From assembly GCF_027595985.1 (NCBI RefSeq), contig NC_073313.1, positions 83,578,494-83,642,493 of the forward strand: a DNA stretch of 64,000 nucleotides. Direction: 5' to 3'. This stretch comes from Sorex araneus (taxonomy: Eukaryota > Chordata > Mammalia > Eulipotyphla > Soricidae). A model generated the notes under the pieces. That model was not told the DNA's origin, made no database searches, and saw only the letters and a list, made by a program, of their open reading frames with translations. Position numbers and translations under genes: made by a program. Shown one piece after another: positions 54,862-64,000 of the stretch (position 1 is the first letter of the stretch; each line of letters starts with the position of its first letter).

Positions 54862-56654
54862 ATAAGAAGTATATGAAAAAAAGAAGTATATGAAAAGTTG
54901 CCAGGGACAAACATTTACTGAGACTTGTGAAGGGCAAATAGAATTTGAACTTGAGCAGTCATAGAAACCAAAGAGATGATACTTTGACGAACACTTCAAG
55001 AAGGCTTCTGCTTCAGCCATGTTGAAATAAATGGTACCAAATTTCCTATTCTATTATTAATATCTTTTAAAAACTGGGTCAGATATGCAGAACAACTGTA
55101 CTTGGGCATAGGAATGTTATACATAAACAACAGCACGATTAAGTTGAACTCCATTTTGTTGTTAATGATGAAAGGAAAGCGAACACAAGACAAACTGAAT
55201 TCAAGAGATAGATATTGGGAGTCAGGAAAGGTGATATGAGTGAAATTTGTTGGACAAAGCACAGGGAAGGAGGAAGTTATTCAATAAAAGACATTTAGGA
55301 ATCCAAGGAGAAATACACAGAGTTCTATTGTTCAATATTAAACCTCATACACACATAGAGAGAAATTCCTTGGTCCTTGTGATTTGAGCCATACTGTTTA
55401 GAAACTCAAACATTTATTCTTAGCTTAACTCTACCCAATGAGACACTGTTCAATGAGTTATGCAGTTGTCTGCTTCCTTTAAATCTCATTGAACACTTTC
55501 CTACTGAGCAACTAGAGATGAAAATTTAAAGAGAGGACAGTGGTTAGATTGTAGATGTGGGTGACAACCATTGGAGACTAACTTGGTATATTTTCAGGTG
55601 GGTTCTAGGGCTGCTCTACTGGAGAAATACTATTTTCCCTTACTTTCATCAAATAAATGGATGAGAAAAATTAAATCGAGTGCAACACAGGTGGTAATGT
55701 GAATCAAGGTTCTGATGTTAAGATTTCATTTTCCTCTCAGAATACTTTCCTCTAACTAATCCAGTCTCACTTTCTTGTGTTTGCCTTTATAGACCTCTCT
55801 CTCTAGAACTATCAGGCGGTGAGGTATGAGTTAAAATGAGAGTCTGGACATGACTGAATAGCCTACTCTTTATCTCCTATCGAGTCTCTCCAGCAAGCTT
55901 GGAGGGAACTTTGAGGCAGAGAGTTTGGAAAAACAAGCGTATATAAGTGGGCAAACTGAAAGGAAATCTTTTGCACGTGATCTAGCTCCAAGGAAAAGTT
56001 GAGCCAATAGACATTTCCAGAGGCTTCTTTCTAGCTTTCTGACGTTAAATGGAAGTTCATCTGGTAGAGAACATGAAGTCTTTCAGAGTTCTTTTTTTTC
56101 ATCTTCCCCTCTCTAGGGTAAAAGACTGGTCCTGGGAAATGACTGTCTCCAGGGACATTTGCCAGCTGTTGTTTCTTCTCCAGCCTATGACTAGATTTGG
56201 GAGAAAATGCTTGAAACTTTGTACCAAAGTCAGCAGTCACCCACACTACGGAGTTCCACATGCAGGCCCCAAGGTGAAAAGATGAAAACTCTGAATGAGT
56301 GGAGGCAAAGCAAACAGGTTATTCCAGCATATAAAATCCACGTTGGCATTCAGGCAGGCACTGGATCTATTTAAACTTTGTAAACTACTGCTTCTCGGTC
56401 TCCACCCTGACTAAAGGACGAAAGGCCAGTTTCTCAGGTAGCTCAGTCCTAGCAGTGAGGAGCAGAAGCCTTGCCCCATTTAAGTCATTGTCATTAAAGT
56501 GTCTTGGAGGTATACCAAGGAAGTGAACTATGAAACAAACGGACTGGCAGCAAGTATGGTTTGTGAGCCGTTTCTCTGTGGAAAGGGATTGGAATCCAAA
56601 GATTTAATGTTCTTCTGGTTGAGGAAGCCATGTAGTCAGGCTGCAGTCTGCAGT
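54862..56654. other. Unique-looking DNA, no gene recognised
   Basis: AAGAAGTATATGAAA is duplicated at its start. No L1, SINE or recognisable coding exon was found, and ORFs of up to 88 aa show no known motif. Confidence 0.4.
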
Positions 56655-56935
56655 CATTAACTGAAATTTATAAATATTGAAATGCAATATTTCAATTGTA
56701 TTTAAATATTTATAAATACATAATTTTTATAAATTATAAAAATAATATATAATTAAATATAATTTATATATCATATAGATAATATATAAATACAATAATA
56801 TATAAATATTATATATTATATAATTTATATAACACAATACATCTTATATATAATACTTAAAGTATAATAAGTATATATTACTTAATACATATTAAGTAAT
56901 ATATACTTAATATATTACTTAATTATTAATAGTAA
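56655..56935. repeat. AT-rich palindromic low-complexity tract
   Basis: About 280 bp of almost pure A/T contains many short inverted repeats. One example is TGAAATGCAATATTTCA; another is TATATTACTTAATACATATT with its reverse nearby. Strand slippage and cruciform formation are plausible. Confidence 0.9.
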
Positions 56936-58420
56936 GTAAAGAGCGTTTGCACTTTAAGTAAAGAGTGTTTGCAGCATGATGGCAAGCACTGGAGAAGAGT
57001 AGCGTATAGTGGAATTCCCCCTCCCCCTGTTAGACCTCAGTGCACACCACGTAGGTGTGCTTACCTCCCAAGACTTGATTTTCACTTCTACTAGGAGGAC
57101 ATGAGTTCCTGGGAAACTTCCCAGGGAATATCATTCACGATGCAAATGTCTTTTCCTCCTTTTGGGAGAACAAGAGTCCTCAAACTCTCAAGCTGCTTGT
57201 TTCATTACATTCACAGAATGGATTGCACGCTTGTCCTGACAAGAAATCGAACAAGTGAAATTGCAACTGTTGGAAAATGGGACCCACCCAATGAGTTATG
57301 CCAGACACGTGAGCACATGTAGTGGGAAACAAGAGACAACATTCTGCTCCCAAAGTGACTAATAAGAACTTTTCTTGTCACAGATACTCAGCACCTGCTC
57401 TGGTCTCAAGAAATGTGTCATAGAATGTCCGGGGTGGTAGAGCTCTTAGTAAGAACATATTGTAAAAGAATAAACCAAGCACAAAGAGTGTTAGTGATTT
57501 CCTCAAATTCAGATACAAATGCTTGAGCAATGGTGTATTATTCATTTTGACTTTTGCAATGTCAAAGCTTTCAAGATTCTTAGTAATGAAGCTACTGTCC
57601 CCTGGACTTATAGGAGACACTGAGGCCCAGAAACTGAAAATAGTTGCTCAAGGTAAGTGTTCAAATTGTCATTCAAATCCAGTCTACTGGACCACCTGAG
57701 GACAAACGTGCTTTGCTTTTTGTTATACTACTTTTCCGATTTAGTTTGGGAACAAACAAGATCTACAGAGGAAGGAAATGAAGTTATTGGGCTCAATGAT
57801 GCCGAGGCTCTTTGTTAAACTGTTCCCAGGGATGTCCTGAAGTCCCTCACGCAAAAGGAAGCTCTGAGTCAGATGAGTTAGGGTCAGCAGGACTGAAACA
57901 ATGGGCCTCTGAAGGCATTTCTCTAATTTTTCCCTACGCTTCCGCTGTTCTCTGCTAGTTACCTTCTGACTGACCTGTAAGCAATAGTGTCAACTTTGAC
58001 CAATGAGAAAATAACTCAAAACTGAGTCACTCACATTGGGATTCAGGTGATGGCCTGAAATGAGAGTAGAACAAAGATATTTGGGGATGAGGATGTGATC
58101 GAGAGTCGTTTACTCGTCTCTTGTGAGCTATTCCCTGACATGTAGGCATTGAAGCATAGGACACACAAAGGAAGACACTCAAATATATATTTCATTGTCA
58201 AGGGATAGAAGAAAATAGGACTTTTCATCATGGACTAGATAAAAATTAATGTTCTAATGAAGTATAATGGGGAAAACGTGAATAAAATTTATTCTATATG
58301 TATCCAAAACAATTTCCATTGGAAAATATAGCCCATTATTCTTGACAAATACCAAAATCTGCTTCTCACCATGAAATCATCTTGTGCATGTCTCAGCATC
58401 ACCTTTTCTAGTCTTTATTC
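56936..58420. other. Unique-looking DNA, no gene recognised
   Basis: It opens with a small direct repeat (AGTAAAGAGCGTTTGCA and AGTAAAGAGTGTTTGCA). I found no repeats or recognisable exons. Confidence 0.4.
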
Positions 58421-58436
58421 TGAGACCAGATTCTTT

Positions 58437-58943
58437 TTTTTTTTAAATTATAACAGAGCATTTAATTACACCAGTTTTCCATCAATACACAAAACATTTA
58501 GTGATGATTATATTGGCCATTTCCACTGGTTGGCAGGAGGTTCTTCTACTAAAGGCTCCCATGGCTTCCATTGCATCATTTTTCTTGCCAGACTTAGTTC
58601 ATTTTCAGCCTGCAGAATCACCTCTTCTATTTGGCCACCTTGAAGCTTATCTTCTAATTTTTTAACATCTGGTTCTGCTTTAACCATACCCAGCTTCTCA
58701 TTTGTTATCTGTTCGGTATACTTCCTGTAGGCCGCATTTGCAGGCATCTGCTCAAGAACATCAATAATCTTTGTGTATAGAATTCTTAGTCTCTCGTGCG
58801 GACTCTCGCAGACCGCCAAGCCCACCAGGCCGGTCGTCTTCTTCAGCAAACCCGCCATGACAGCGCCTGCGAGTCGCCGTCGCGGGGCCCTCTGGGAGCC
58901 CGGCTCAGGCCCGCTCAATCCACTACCGACACCGCCGCTCCCC
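58437..58943 (-). pseudogene. NDUFA5: NDUFA5 processed retrocopy (whole insertion)
   Basis: The inserted cDNA on the minus strand has about 85 nt of GC-rich 5' leader (58859-58943), an open 351-nt reading frame and a short 3' UTR. An ATTAAA signal (reverse at 58461-58466) lies about 18 nt before the poly(A) tract, seen as T-run at about 58437-58444. A perfect 15-bp duplication, GAGACCAGATTCTTT, flanks it at 58422-58436 and 58944-58958. The insertion site, read in the sense orientation, is CTT/AAAG, consistent with L1 endonuclease. The parent gene has several introns in other mammals and none is present here, so this is L1-mediated retroposition of a mature mRNA. Confidence 0.95.
58508..58858 (-). 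CDS. NDUFA5: NDUFA5-like protein, complex I subunit, intact retrocopy ORF
   Basis: NDUFA5 is an accessory subunit of mitochondrial respiratory complex I, located in the matrix arm. The ORF encodes 116 residues, the length I recall for human NDUFA5, with no stop or shift. It begins [20 protein letters not shown], has [20 protein letters not shown] in the middle and ends [12 protein letters not shown] chose the ATG at 58856-58858 because it aligns with the known N-terminus; the frame is open 20 codons further upstream, but that is 5' UTR. Differences from the human protein as remembered are scattered and conservative. No promoter is visible, and the copy lies alone on its strand in AT-rich DNA. 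Whether it is expressed is unknown; the open frame may only mean that the insertion is recent. Confidence 0.9.
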   Translation of the reverse strand: MAGLLKKTTGLVGLAVCESPHERLRILYTKIIDVLEQMPANAAYRKYTEQITNEKLGMVKAEPDVKKLEDKLQGGQIEEVILQAENELSLARKMMQWKPWEPLVEEPPANQWKWPI

Positions 58944-58959
58944 GAGACCAGATTCTTTA

Positions 58960-59520
58960 AGCCTCCAAAATGAAAATCTTGCGCCTTTAAAATATTAGTA
59001 TATTTCCAAAGGAATGAGATTTACTTTTGCCTTAGTGAAAGTCTGATCAGAAATCACTCCCTAGTCCAAAATCTAGCACAGAACAGTACTTTTACATTCA
59101 ATTTTTCTGTGCATTCTGATTTATATACAGGGAATTCTGGAGAGCAAAGACCACATCAGCAGCAGGGTTAGTGAGATGTCTATAAATGATGAAAAGCAGA
59201 GTCTCTGAAAACAAAGAGGCACATTTTCCATCTTACTAATTGTTTTAGCTGTCATTCCACCAATTTTTTAGACTAAGGAGATTTGATCCCTCAAATACAT
59301 AATGTATAAAGAGGGCAATGTTTAAGAAAACATGTTGAGAATCAGTGATAGACTTTTGGTTTTTAAGCTCTTTATCAAATGTCTGAAATGTTTTATCAAC
59401 ACAGATTCATCTGAGGGCCCATACAAATTCAGTCCATTCCCTTATGTTCAACTCCTAGAGTTACCAATTACTGTTGTAACAAATTACTACAAATTGGGTG
59501 GCTTAGGACAAGACTTTTAA
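58960..59520. other. Nothing recognised
   Basis: This unique-looking AT-rich DNA is downstream of the retrocopy insertion point. Confidence 0.35.
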
Positions 59521-60166
59521 ATTTTTATTGTTCTAGAAGGGAGAGAAATCCAAACTGGCTCTCACTGGGATAGCATCGAGGTGTTGGTAGGATTGTGAAG
59601 CTTTTGGAGTCTTTAAGGAGAGATTTTTGATTTTTTAAAAGTTTTGGTTTTGGGCTCACAAATGAGTCTCAGAACCGAGTAGCTCACTACAGGGATGGCT
59701 CCAGACTATGTGCCAGGCTGATTTCACCAGAGCACCTCAGATGGGAGCAGACGTCCTCTCTCTCTGCCTGCACTAGATGACCCTGGGCAGCCGCAAACAT
59801 CCAGAAACCAATTGACATCACCCTCATAGCAAATCTTTATAGGTTCATCCTGGACCCCCACACAATAGAATAAATCTGCTGAAAAACCCAGGTATGCGGG
59901 ACCAGTGACTGAAAACGCCAGGACTCAAGGGCTAGAGACTGGACCATCTCTTCCTATCTCCTCGCCCTTCTGGGGTCCTGGCGGTCATGCCCACGAACTG
60001 CCTCCGGGTACCATTTAAGCGCATTAACAGCCATAATGCAGAGACTCGTAAATGAATCTCAGGCCGAAGCAGCTTGCTGCAGAGATGGCTTCGGACTCCA
60101 ATTATTTAAAATTTTAGACTCCCAGGAGCTCATGGCCACTTTTGCGGCTGCGTGATATCTCATACT

Positions 60167-60214
60167 TTTTTTTTGCTTTTTTGTTGAATCACTGTGAGAT
60201 AGACCCTTACAGAC
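60167..60214 (-). mobile_element. 48-bp L1 tail insertion
   Basis: A T-tract plus TTGAATCACTGTGAGATAGA is the reverse of the last bases of L1. It is flanked by ATCTCATACT (60157-60166) and ATCTTATACT (60215-60224). Confidence 0.8.
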
Positions 60215-60362
60215 ATCTTATACTATTCATAATAAGCAATACAAAATAAATTATCTAGCATCTGCCTGTTAAGCTGGCTTTAGTGGTGGTGGGAAACTTT
60301 GAAATATTGGTGGTGGGAAGGTGTAGTGGTGGTGGGTTTGGTGTTTAAATATTGAATGTAAT

Positions 60363-60553
60363 GGGGCTGGAGTGATAGTATAGCGGGTAGGGCGTTTGCC
60401 TTGCACGCAGCCGACCCGGGTTCAAATCCCAGAATCCCATATGGTCCCCTGAGCACCGCCAGGAGTAATTCCTGAGTGCAGAGCCAGGAGTAACCCCTGT
60501 GCATCACCAGGTGTGACCCAAAAACCAAAAAAAAAAAACCCCAAAAAAACACC
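60363..60553 (+). mobile_element. Type 1 shrew SINE, full length, 17-bp TSD
   Basis: The A box is TAGTATAGCGG (60376-60386) and the B box GGTTCAAATCC (60419-60429). The body is near consensus, with a CCAAAAACC-type tail. The perfect TSD TAAATATTGAATGTAAT is at 60346-60362 and 60554-60570. Confidence 0.95.
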
Positions 60554-60597
60554 TAAATATTGAATGTAATAAATTATTGTGAAAAACTTTCACGAAT

Positions 60598-60742
60598 CAC
60601 GAATCGTGAAATCCTGTTGATCATCGAGTTGCTTGAATGATCTCAGTAACCTCTATGTTCGTCCTATCCCTGAGGTTTTAGAAGCATCTCCTTTCTCGGC
60701 CTTCCAACGGTGCTGCATTTGAGGCTCTTTCAGGGTCAGGGG
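60598..60742 (-). mobile_element. Long-body RTE-tailed SINE fragment
   Basis: The reverse reads CCCTGACCCTGAAAGAGCCT, then GCTTCTAAAACCTCAGGGAT, then GAGGTTACTGAGATCATTCA and CTCGATGATCAACAGGAT. This is the same extended block plus RTE-like end seen at 35.95-36.11 kb. The SINE head is missing. Confidence 0.7.
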
Positions 60743-60774
60743 AATGAAAATAAAATTTACAATAATTTTTAAAA

Positions 60775-61915
60775 GAAAAAAAAATGTTTTATACCATCTC
60801 ATACCAGTGAGGATGGCACATACCAAAAATAGTAGGAACAATCTGTGTTGGCAGAGATGTGGTGAAAAAAGAACTTTCATACACTGCCAGTGGGAATGTT
60901 GTCTGGTCTAACCTCTGTGGAAAACTGTATGGAGGTTTCTCAGTAAACTTAGAATTTAACTGTCATTTGACCCAGCAATGCCACTTTGGGGAGCTGGAGC
61001 GATAGTATAGAGAGTGGGGTGTTTGCCTTGCACGCAGACAACTTGGGTTCAATTCCTGGCATCCCATATGGTCTCCCAAGCATTGCAATTAGTAATTCCT
61101 AAGTTAAGAGCCAGGAGTAACCCTTGCGCATCACTGGGTGTGACCCAAAAAGAAAAAACATTACACTTTGGGGCATCTATCCCCAGGACATAAAAACACT
61201 CAAAAGGATGTATGTAGACAATTATTCATTGCTGCACTCAGTACAATAGCTAAGCTATGGATTCAACCTAGGTGTTCAATGGAAATTAATGGATTATGAA
61301 TATGTGTTATAAATACACAATGGAATACTATGCAACTGAAAGGAATAATGAAAGGAATAATGAAATCATGCAACTTTCTGCAATGTGATTGGAACTGGAA
61401 GATATAATGTTGATTTAAGTAAGCCAGAAGAAGAAAGACAAACAGAGGATGATCTCATTTATCTGTGGCATATAGAATACTGAATTAGGAAAAGTACTAC
61501 CATAAAAGGAGATGCTTAGGTCACCCTTGTTATTATTCTATCACCCTTGTTAAGAGAAGAGAAGGACAGTGAAGGAACGAAATCAAAGGGGAAAGAAAAG
61601 AATGGGAAGAAATGAGTGAACAGGCATCAGGGTGTCAGTTATAACAGTGATATGGGTGAGTGGTATAGTAATATATCCAAAATACAGACTCAACAACACT
61701 GAAAACATAAGATCTAAGACTGAAACCACTGAAACTTTGTAATGTTTCCATCAAGTTAACATGTGGGGATGTGGGTTGTGGGAGGGGAATATAGGTGGAG
61801 GGAGGTTGATACTGGTGATGGAATTGGTGTTGAAATATATGCCTAAAACGCAATTATCTATAAATGTGTAAAACATAGTTCTTTACCAAAGCTAAAAAAT
61901 TTAAAAGTAAAAATT
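60775..61915 (+). mobile_element. Old L1, sense, ORF2 end and 3' UTR
   Basis: TATACCATCTCATACCAGTG, CACTGCCAGTGGGAATGTTG, CTCAGTACAATAGCTAAGCT, ATGGAATACTATGCAACTGA and GATGATCTCATTTATCTGTG run in L1 order. The 3' end is GGAGGGAGGTTGATACTGGT ... GGTGTTGAAATATATG and an A-rich tail. A SINE is nested at 60992-61165. Confidence 0.8.
60992..61165 (+). mobile_element. Type 1 shrew SINE, 10-bp TSD
   Basis: GAGCTGGAGCGATAGTATAG, GGTTCAATTCC, CATCCCATATGGTCTCCC and CATCACTGGGTGTGACCC identify it. CACTTTGGGG flanks it at 60982-60991 and 61166-61175. Confidence 0.92.
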
Positions 61916-61924
61916 AAAATGTTG

Positions 61925-62510
61925 CTATTTAATTAAAAATGGTGATTTACAAAGTTATTGATAATTGAATTTGACATATAATGTTCTATCACAAATCCCA
62001 TCACCAGTTTATGTGCTTCCTACGTCCTGCCACCTTAATAGGCACATTTTAAAATTTCGTGGTTGTAGTTTGGATCTCATGTTTTCAGCGCTGTTGAATC
62101 TGTGCTTTGGATATACCACTTCTCCACATTACCATTAAATCTGAGGCCCCTGACACCCATTCCCCCATCACTTCCCTTTCTCATATTCTTCTTTCCTTTA
62201 TTTCTTTTCTCCTCTGTCCTTTGCTCCTACACTCTGGGGTCAAGGGTAGTCTAGGTACCACCCTGCCCTTTACTACATTGAATTTCCTTGTCCTGTTATT
62301 CCATATACTACAGATAAATGAAATCATCTTATTTGTACTTCTTCTTCCACTCAGCATATCTTTAAGGAGAGAATTTTATTCCCTCTTCCCACACTTAGAG
62401 TCTTCTCTTTCCCAAATTCCTGGCTACTGGATTCATTATAATATATTCAAAATTGCTTATTGTGTCTTGCTCATAATGTTCAACTTTTTTTCTTCCATTA
62501 TTATATCCCC
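61925..62510 (-). mobile_element. Old L1 3' region, antisense
   Basis: AATGTTCTATCACAAATCCC, TTTGGATCTCATGTTTTCAG and TTCTTCTTCCACTCAGCATA match the reverse of an old 3' UTR subfamily also seen near 4.65 kb. Confidence 0.6.
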
Positions 62511-62514
62511 GTCT

Positions 62515-62682
62515 TTTTTTCTTTTTGGGTCACACCCGGCGATGCACAAGGGCTACTCCTGGCTCAGGAACTCAGGAATTATTCCTGGCGGTGCTTTGGG
62601 GACCATATGGGATACTGGAAATCGAACCCTGTTGGACTCATGCAAGGCAAACACCCTACCTGCTGTGCTATCGATCCAGCCC
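62515..62682 (-). mobile_element. Type 1 shrew SINE
   Basis: TTTTGGGTCACACCCGGCGA, GGAAATCGAACCCTG and GCAAGGCAAACACCCTACCT mark a well-preserved reversed copy. An imperfect TSD (TATATCCCCGTC and TATGTCCCCTTC) is likely. Confidence 0.92.
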
Positions 62683-63017
62683 CTATGTCCCCTTCTATGG
62701 TTCCTAAGATACTTCTTGTTGCATTGGGCACATCCTGCTAATACAAAGTAATTTTCACATCTCAATTATTAATTTATTTATGTCTGCAGAGTCTCTTTTG
62801 CCATGTATGGTGACATATACATTGATTCTTTTTCACTGAAATAGTATGACACTACATAAAGTATTATATGAGTTTCAGGTATACGTTATTAACAATCAGA
62901 GTTCTAAGGATTAGGACTTGGATATCTATGGAGGAATGTCATCATTTTATCTAACACATAAATCCAAGGTGATTTCCAAAGCCTTTTTAAATTTTCCTAC
63001 TGTTCTACATTCCTTCT

Positions 63018-63188
63018 TGTTTTTGTTTTTGTATCACATCCAGCAATGCCTAGGGGTCACTTCTGGCTTTGCACCCAGGGATCACACCTGACAGGGCTCA
63101 GGAGACTATATGTGATTCAGGTGATCAAACCCATGACAGCAGCATGCAAGACAAGCACCATAAGTGCTGAATTATCTCTCTTGATCCT
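63018..63188 (-). mobile_element. Type 1 shrew SINE, diverged
   Basis: TATCACATCCAGCAATGCCT, CACCCAGGGATCACACCTGA and CATGCAAGACAAGCACC are reversed SINE landmarks. Confidence 0.78.
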
Positions 63189-63315
63189 CCAAATTCTTTC
63201 TAAACACTTTTTATTGCTTTAAGTATCATTCTGTTTAGCACTTGATTTTGTTTTAATTATTTCATATCCAAATAGTTATTCACTAATACCTTCATTTAAA
63301 TAGTATTTACTGAAG

Positions 63316-63435
63316 TAGGAGGAGATAGAAAGACTGGATCATGTGCTTTGACTTGTGGGAGGTTAAGGTTTGATCCCTGGCAGCACACAGCCTTCTGAGC
63401 ACTGCCAGAATTAACAATAAGCACCAAACCAGAAG
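63316..63435 (+). mobile_element. SINE-like fragment, strongly diverged
   Basis: GGAGGAGATAGAAAGACTGG, GGTTTGATCCCTGGCAGC and CTGAGCACTGCCAGAATTAA resemble a decayed forward SINE. Confidence 0.5.
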
Positions 63436-63963
63436 TAGTCTTTTTAACACCAAGCAGTAAAATATGATTTATTGTCTTGTATGTCTACTTTATGCTACAT
63501 TCTTGATGAACATTAAGAAAAAGATATGACTCTTGTCTTAAAGGAACTCACAGTTTAATGAGGGAGAAAACATGCATATAAGGTTGCAAAAGAAGATGTT
63601 TAAAGAGAAAAGGTAGAAATATATATTTGCAGGTTTGAAAGAAAGCAAAGTTGATTTGACCTAAGGGATGTCTTCATGCCAGAAGTAATCTTTGAACTAG
63701 ATGAGAGCTAGTCACAAAGGAAGACCAAAAAGTACATTTTTCAGTAAAGCGGACAGACACTTTAAACTTACACATGTTTATCTTTTTTACTTTAGATAGT
63801 GTGCAACTTCCTTGAAGTCAGTCATGCTGTTTCGTTTTTCGTTTTTCTTCTCTGTGTCATTCAAAATTTAACCTAGAGTGGGACTATTAAAGATATATAA
63901 TGAAAATGTGTTGGCCAAATGAATTCTAAAGGAGATAAAAGAATCCCCTGGCCATGTCAACAT
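63436..63963. other. Nothing recognised
   Basis: AT-rich DNA to the window end shows no supported gene or repeat. Confidence 0.35.
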
Positions 63964-64000
63964 CAATGGCAACAGTCTTTTTTTTTTCAATGGCAACAGT
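63964..64000. repeat. Direct repeat around a T-tract (possible tail-only insertion)
   Basis: TCAATGGCAACAGT occurs at 63963-63976 and again at 63987-64000. Only C plus about nine T separates the copies. The second copy ends at the window edge. Confidence 0.7.

Larger units (their letters stand above)
59640..60590 (+). mobile_element. Composite repeat family A with tandem module and shared tail
   Basis: Module text ACAAATGAGTCTCAGAACCG (about 59658) recurs as GTAAATGAATCTCAGGCCGA (about 60047), a period near 390 bp, as at 30.8-31.2 kb. The 3' end is the tail GTGGTGGGAAGGTGTAGTGG, then GGTTTGGTGTTTAAATATTG and ATGTAATAAATTATTGTGAA, which family B also carries. A 48-bp L1 tail and a full SINE are inserted in it. 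No ORF is supported. Confidence 0.55.

Noticed and set aside
58859..58918. Extended N-terminus of the NDUFA5 frame (20 extra codons)
   Set aside because: It corresponds to the 5' UTR of the parent mRNA; the internal ATG matches the known protein start.
60376..60429. A-box and B-box spaced as in a tRNA gene
   Set aside because: This is the pol III promoter of the SINE head. The cloverleaf is not maintained and dozens of similar copies occur, so it is not a tRNA gene.

Overview
The window is mammalian nuclear DNA. It is almost entirely interspersed repeats and best fits a shrew (Soricidae, probably Sorex). The main evidence is about fifty copies of a tRNA-headed SINE whose consensus I recognise as the shrew SOR-type element. 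It has an A box, a B box, a CCATATGGTC core and an A-rich tail. Two pieces of an RTE-type LINE also match the family I know as RTE1_Sar, reported in Sorex araneus and parasitic nematodes. No multi-exon host gene, rRNA, functional tRNA or CRISPR array is visible. These identifications come from memory; no search was run.

The one recognisable host-derived coding sequence is an intronless, uninterrupted 116-codon copy of NDUFA5 (complex I subunit), minus strand, at 58508-58858. It has a poly(A) tract and a perfect 15-bp target-site duplication (TSD), so it is a retrocopy.

Layout. 1-3.5 kb: degraded SINEs and a hAT-like MITE. 3.5-7.7 kb: RTE fragment A, then an old antisense L1 riddled with SINEs, then a chimeric RTE-tailed SINE. 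8-14.7 kb: a composite repeat, a young 5'-truncated L1, and a nested stack of L1s. 14.7-17.2 kb: low-repeat DNA. 17-24 kb: SINEs, old L1 and a twin-primed (5'-inverted) L1. 24-33.8 kb: L1 3' ends, composite repeats with L1-like tails and RTE fragment B. 33.8-48 kb: a possible LTR, old L1 3' regions, a degenerate 55-bp minisatellite, two large tetranucleotide tracts and an L1 with a SINE head embedded in it. 48-59 kb: the most unique-looking DNA, with scattered young insertions, an AT palindromic tract and the NDUFA5 retrocopy. 59.5-64 kb: composite repeat, L1 and SINEs.

The repeats form two mobilisation networks. Type 1 SINEs, the composite repeats and the NDUFA5 copy have A-rich tails and L1-style TSDs, so they appear to use L1 machinery. 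Type 2 SINEs share the tRNA head but end in about 65 nt nearly identical to the 3' end of the RTE element, so they are probably mobilised by RTE. Several type 2 copies have replaced or extended 5' ends, as expected from template switching. This two-LINE SINE system, with a possibly horizontally acquired LINE, is the most interesting biology here. I saw no clearly undescribed enzymatic or defence system.
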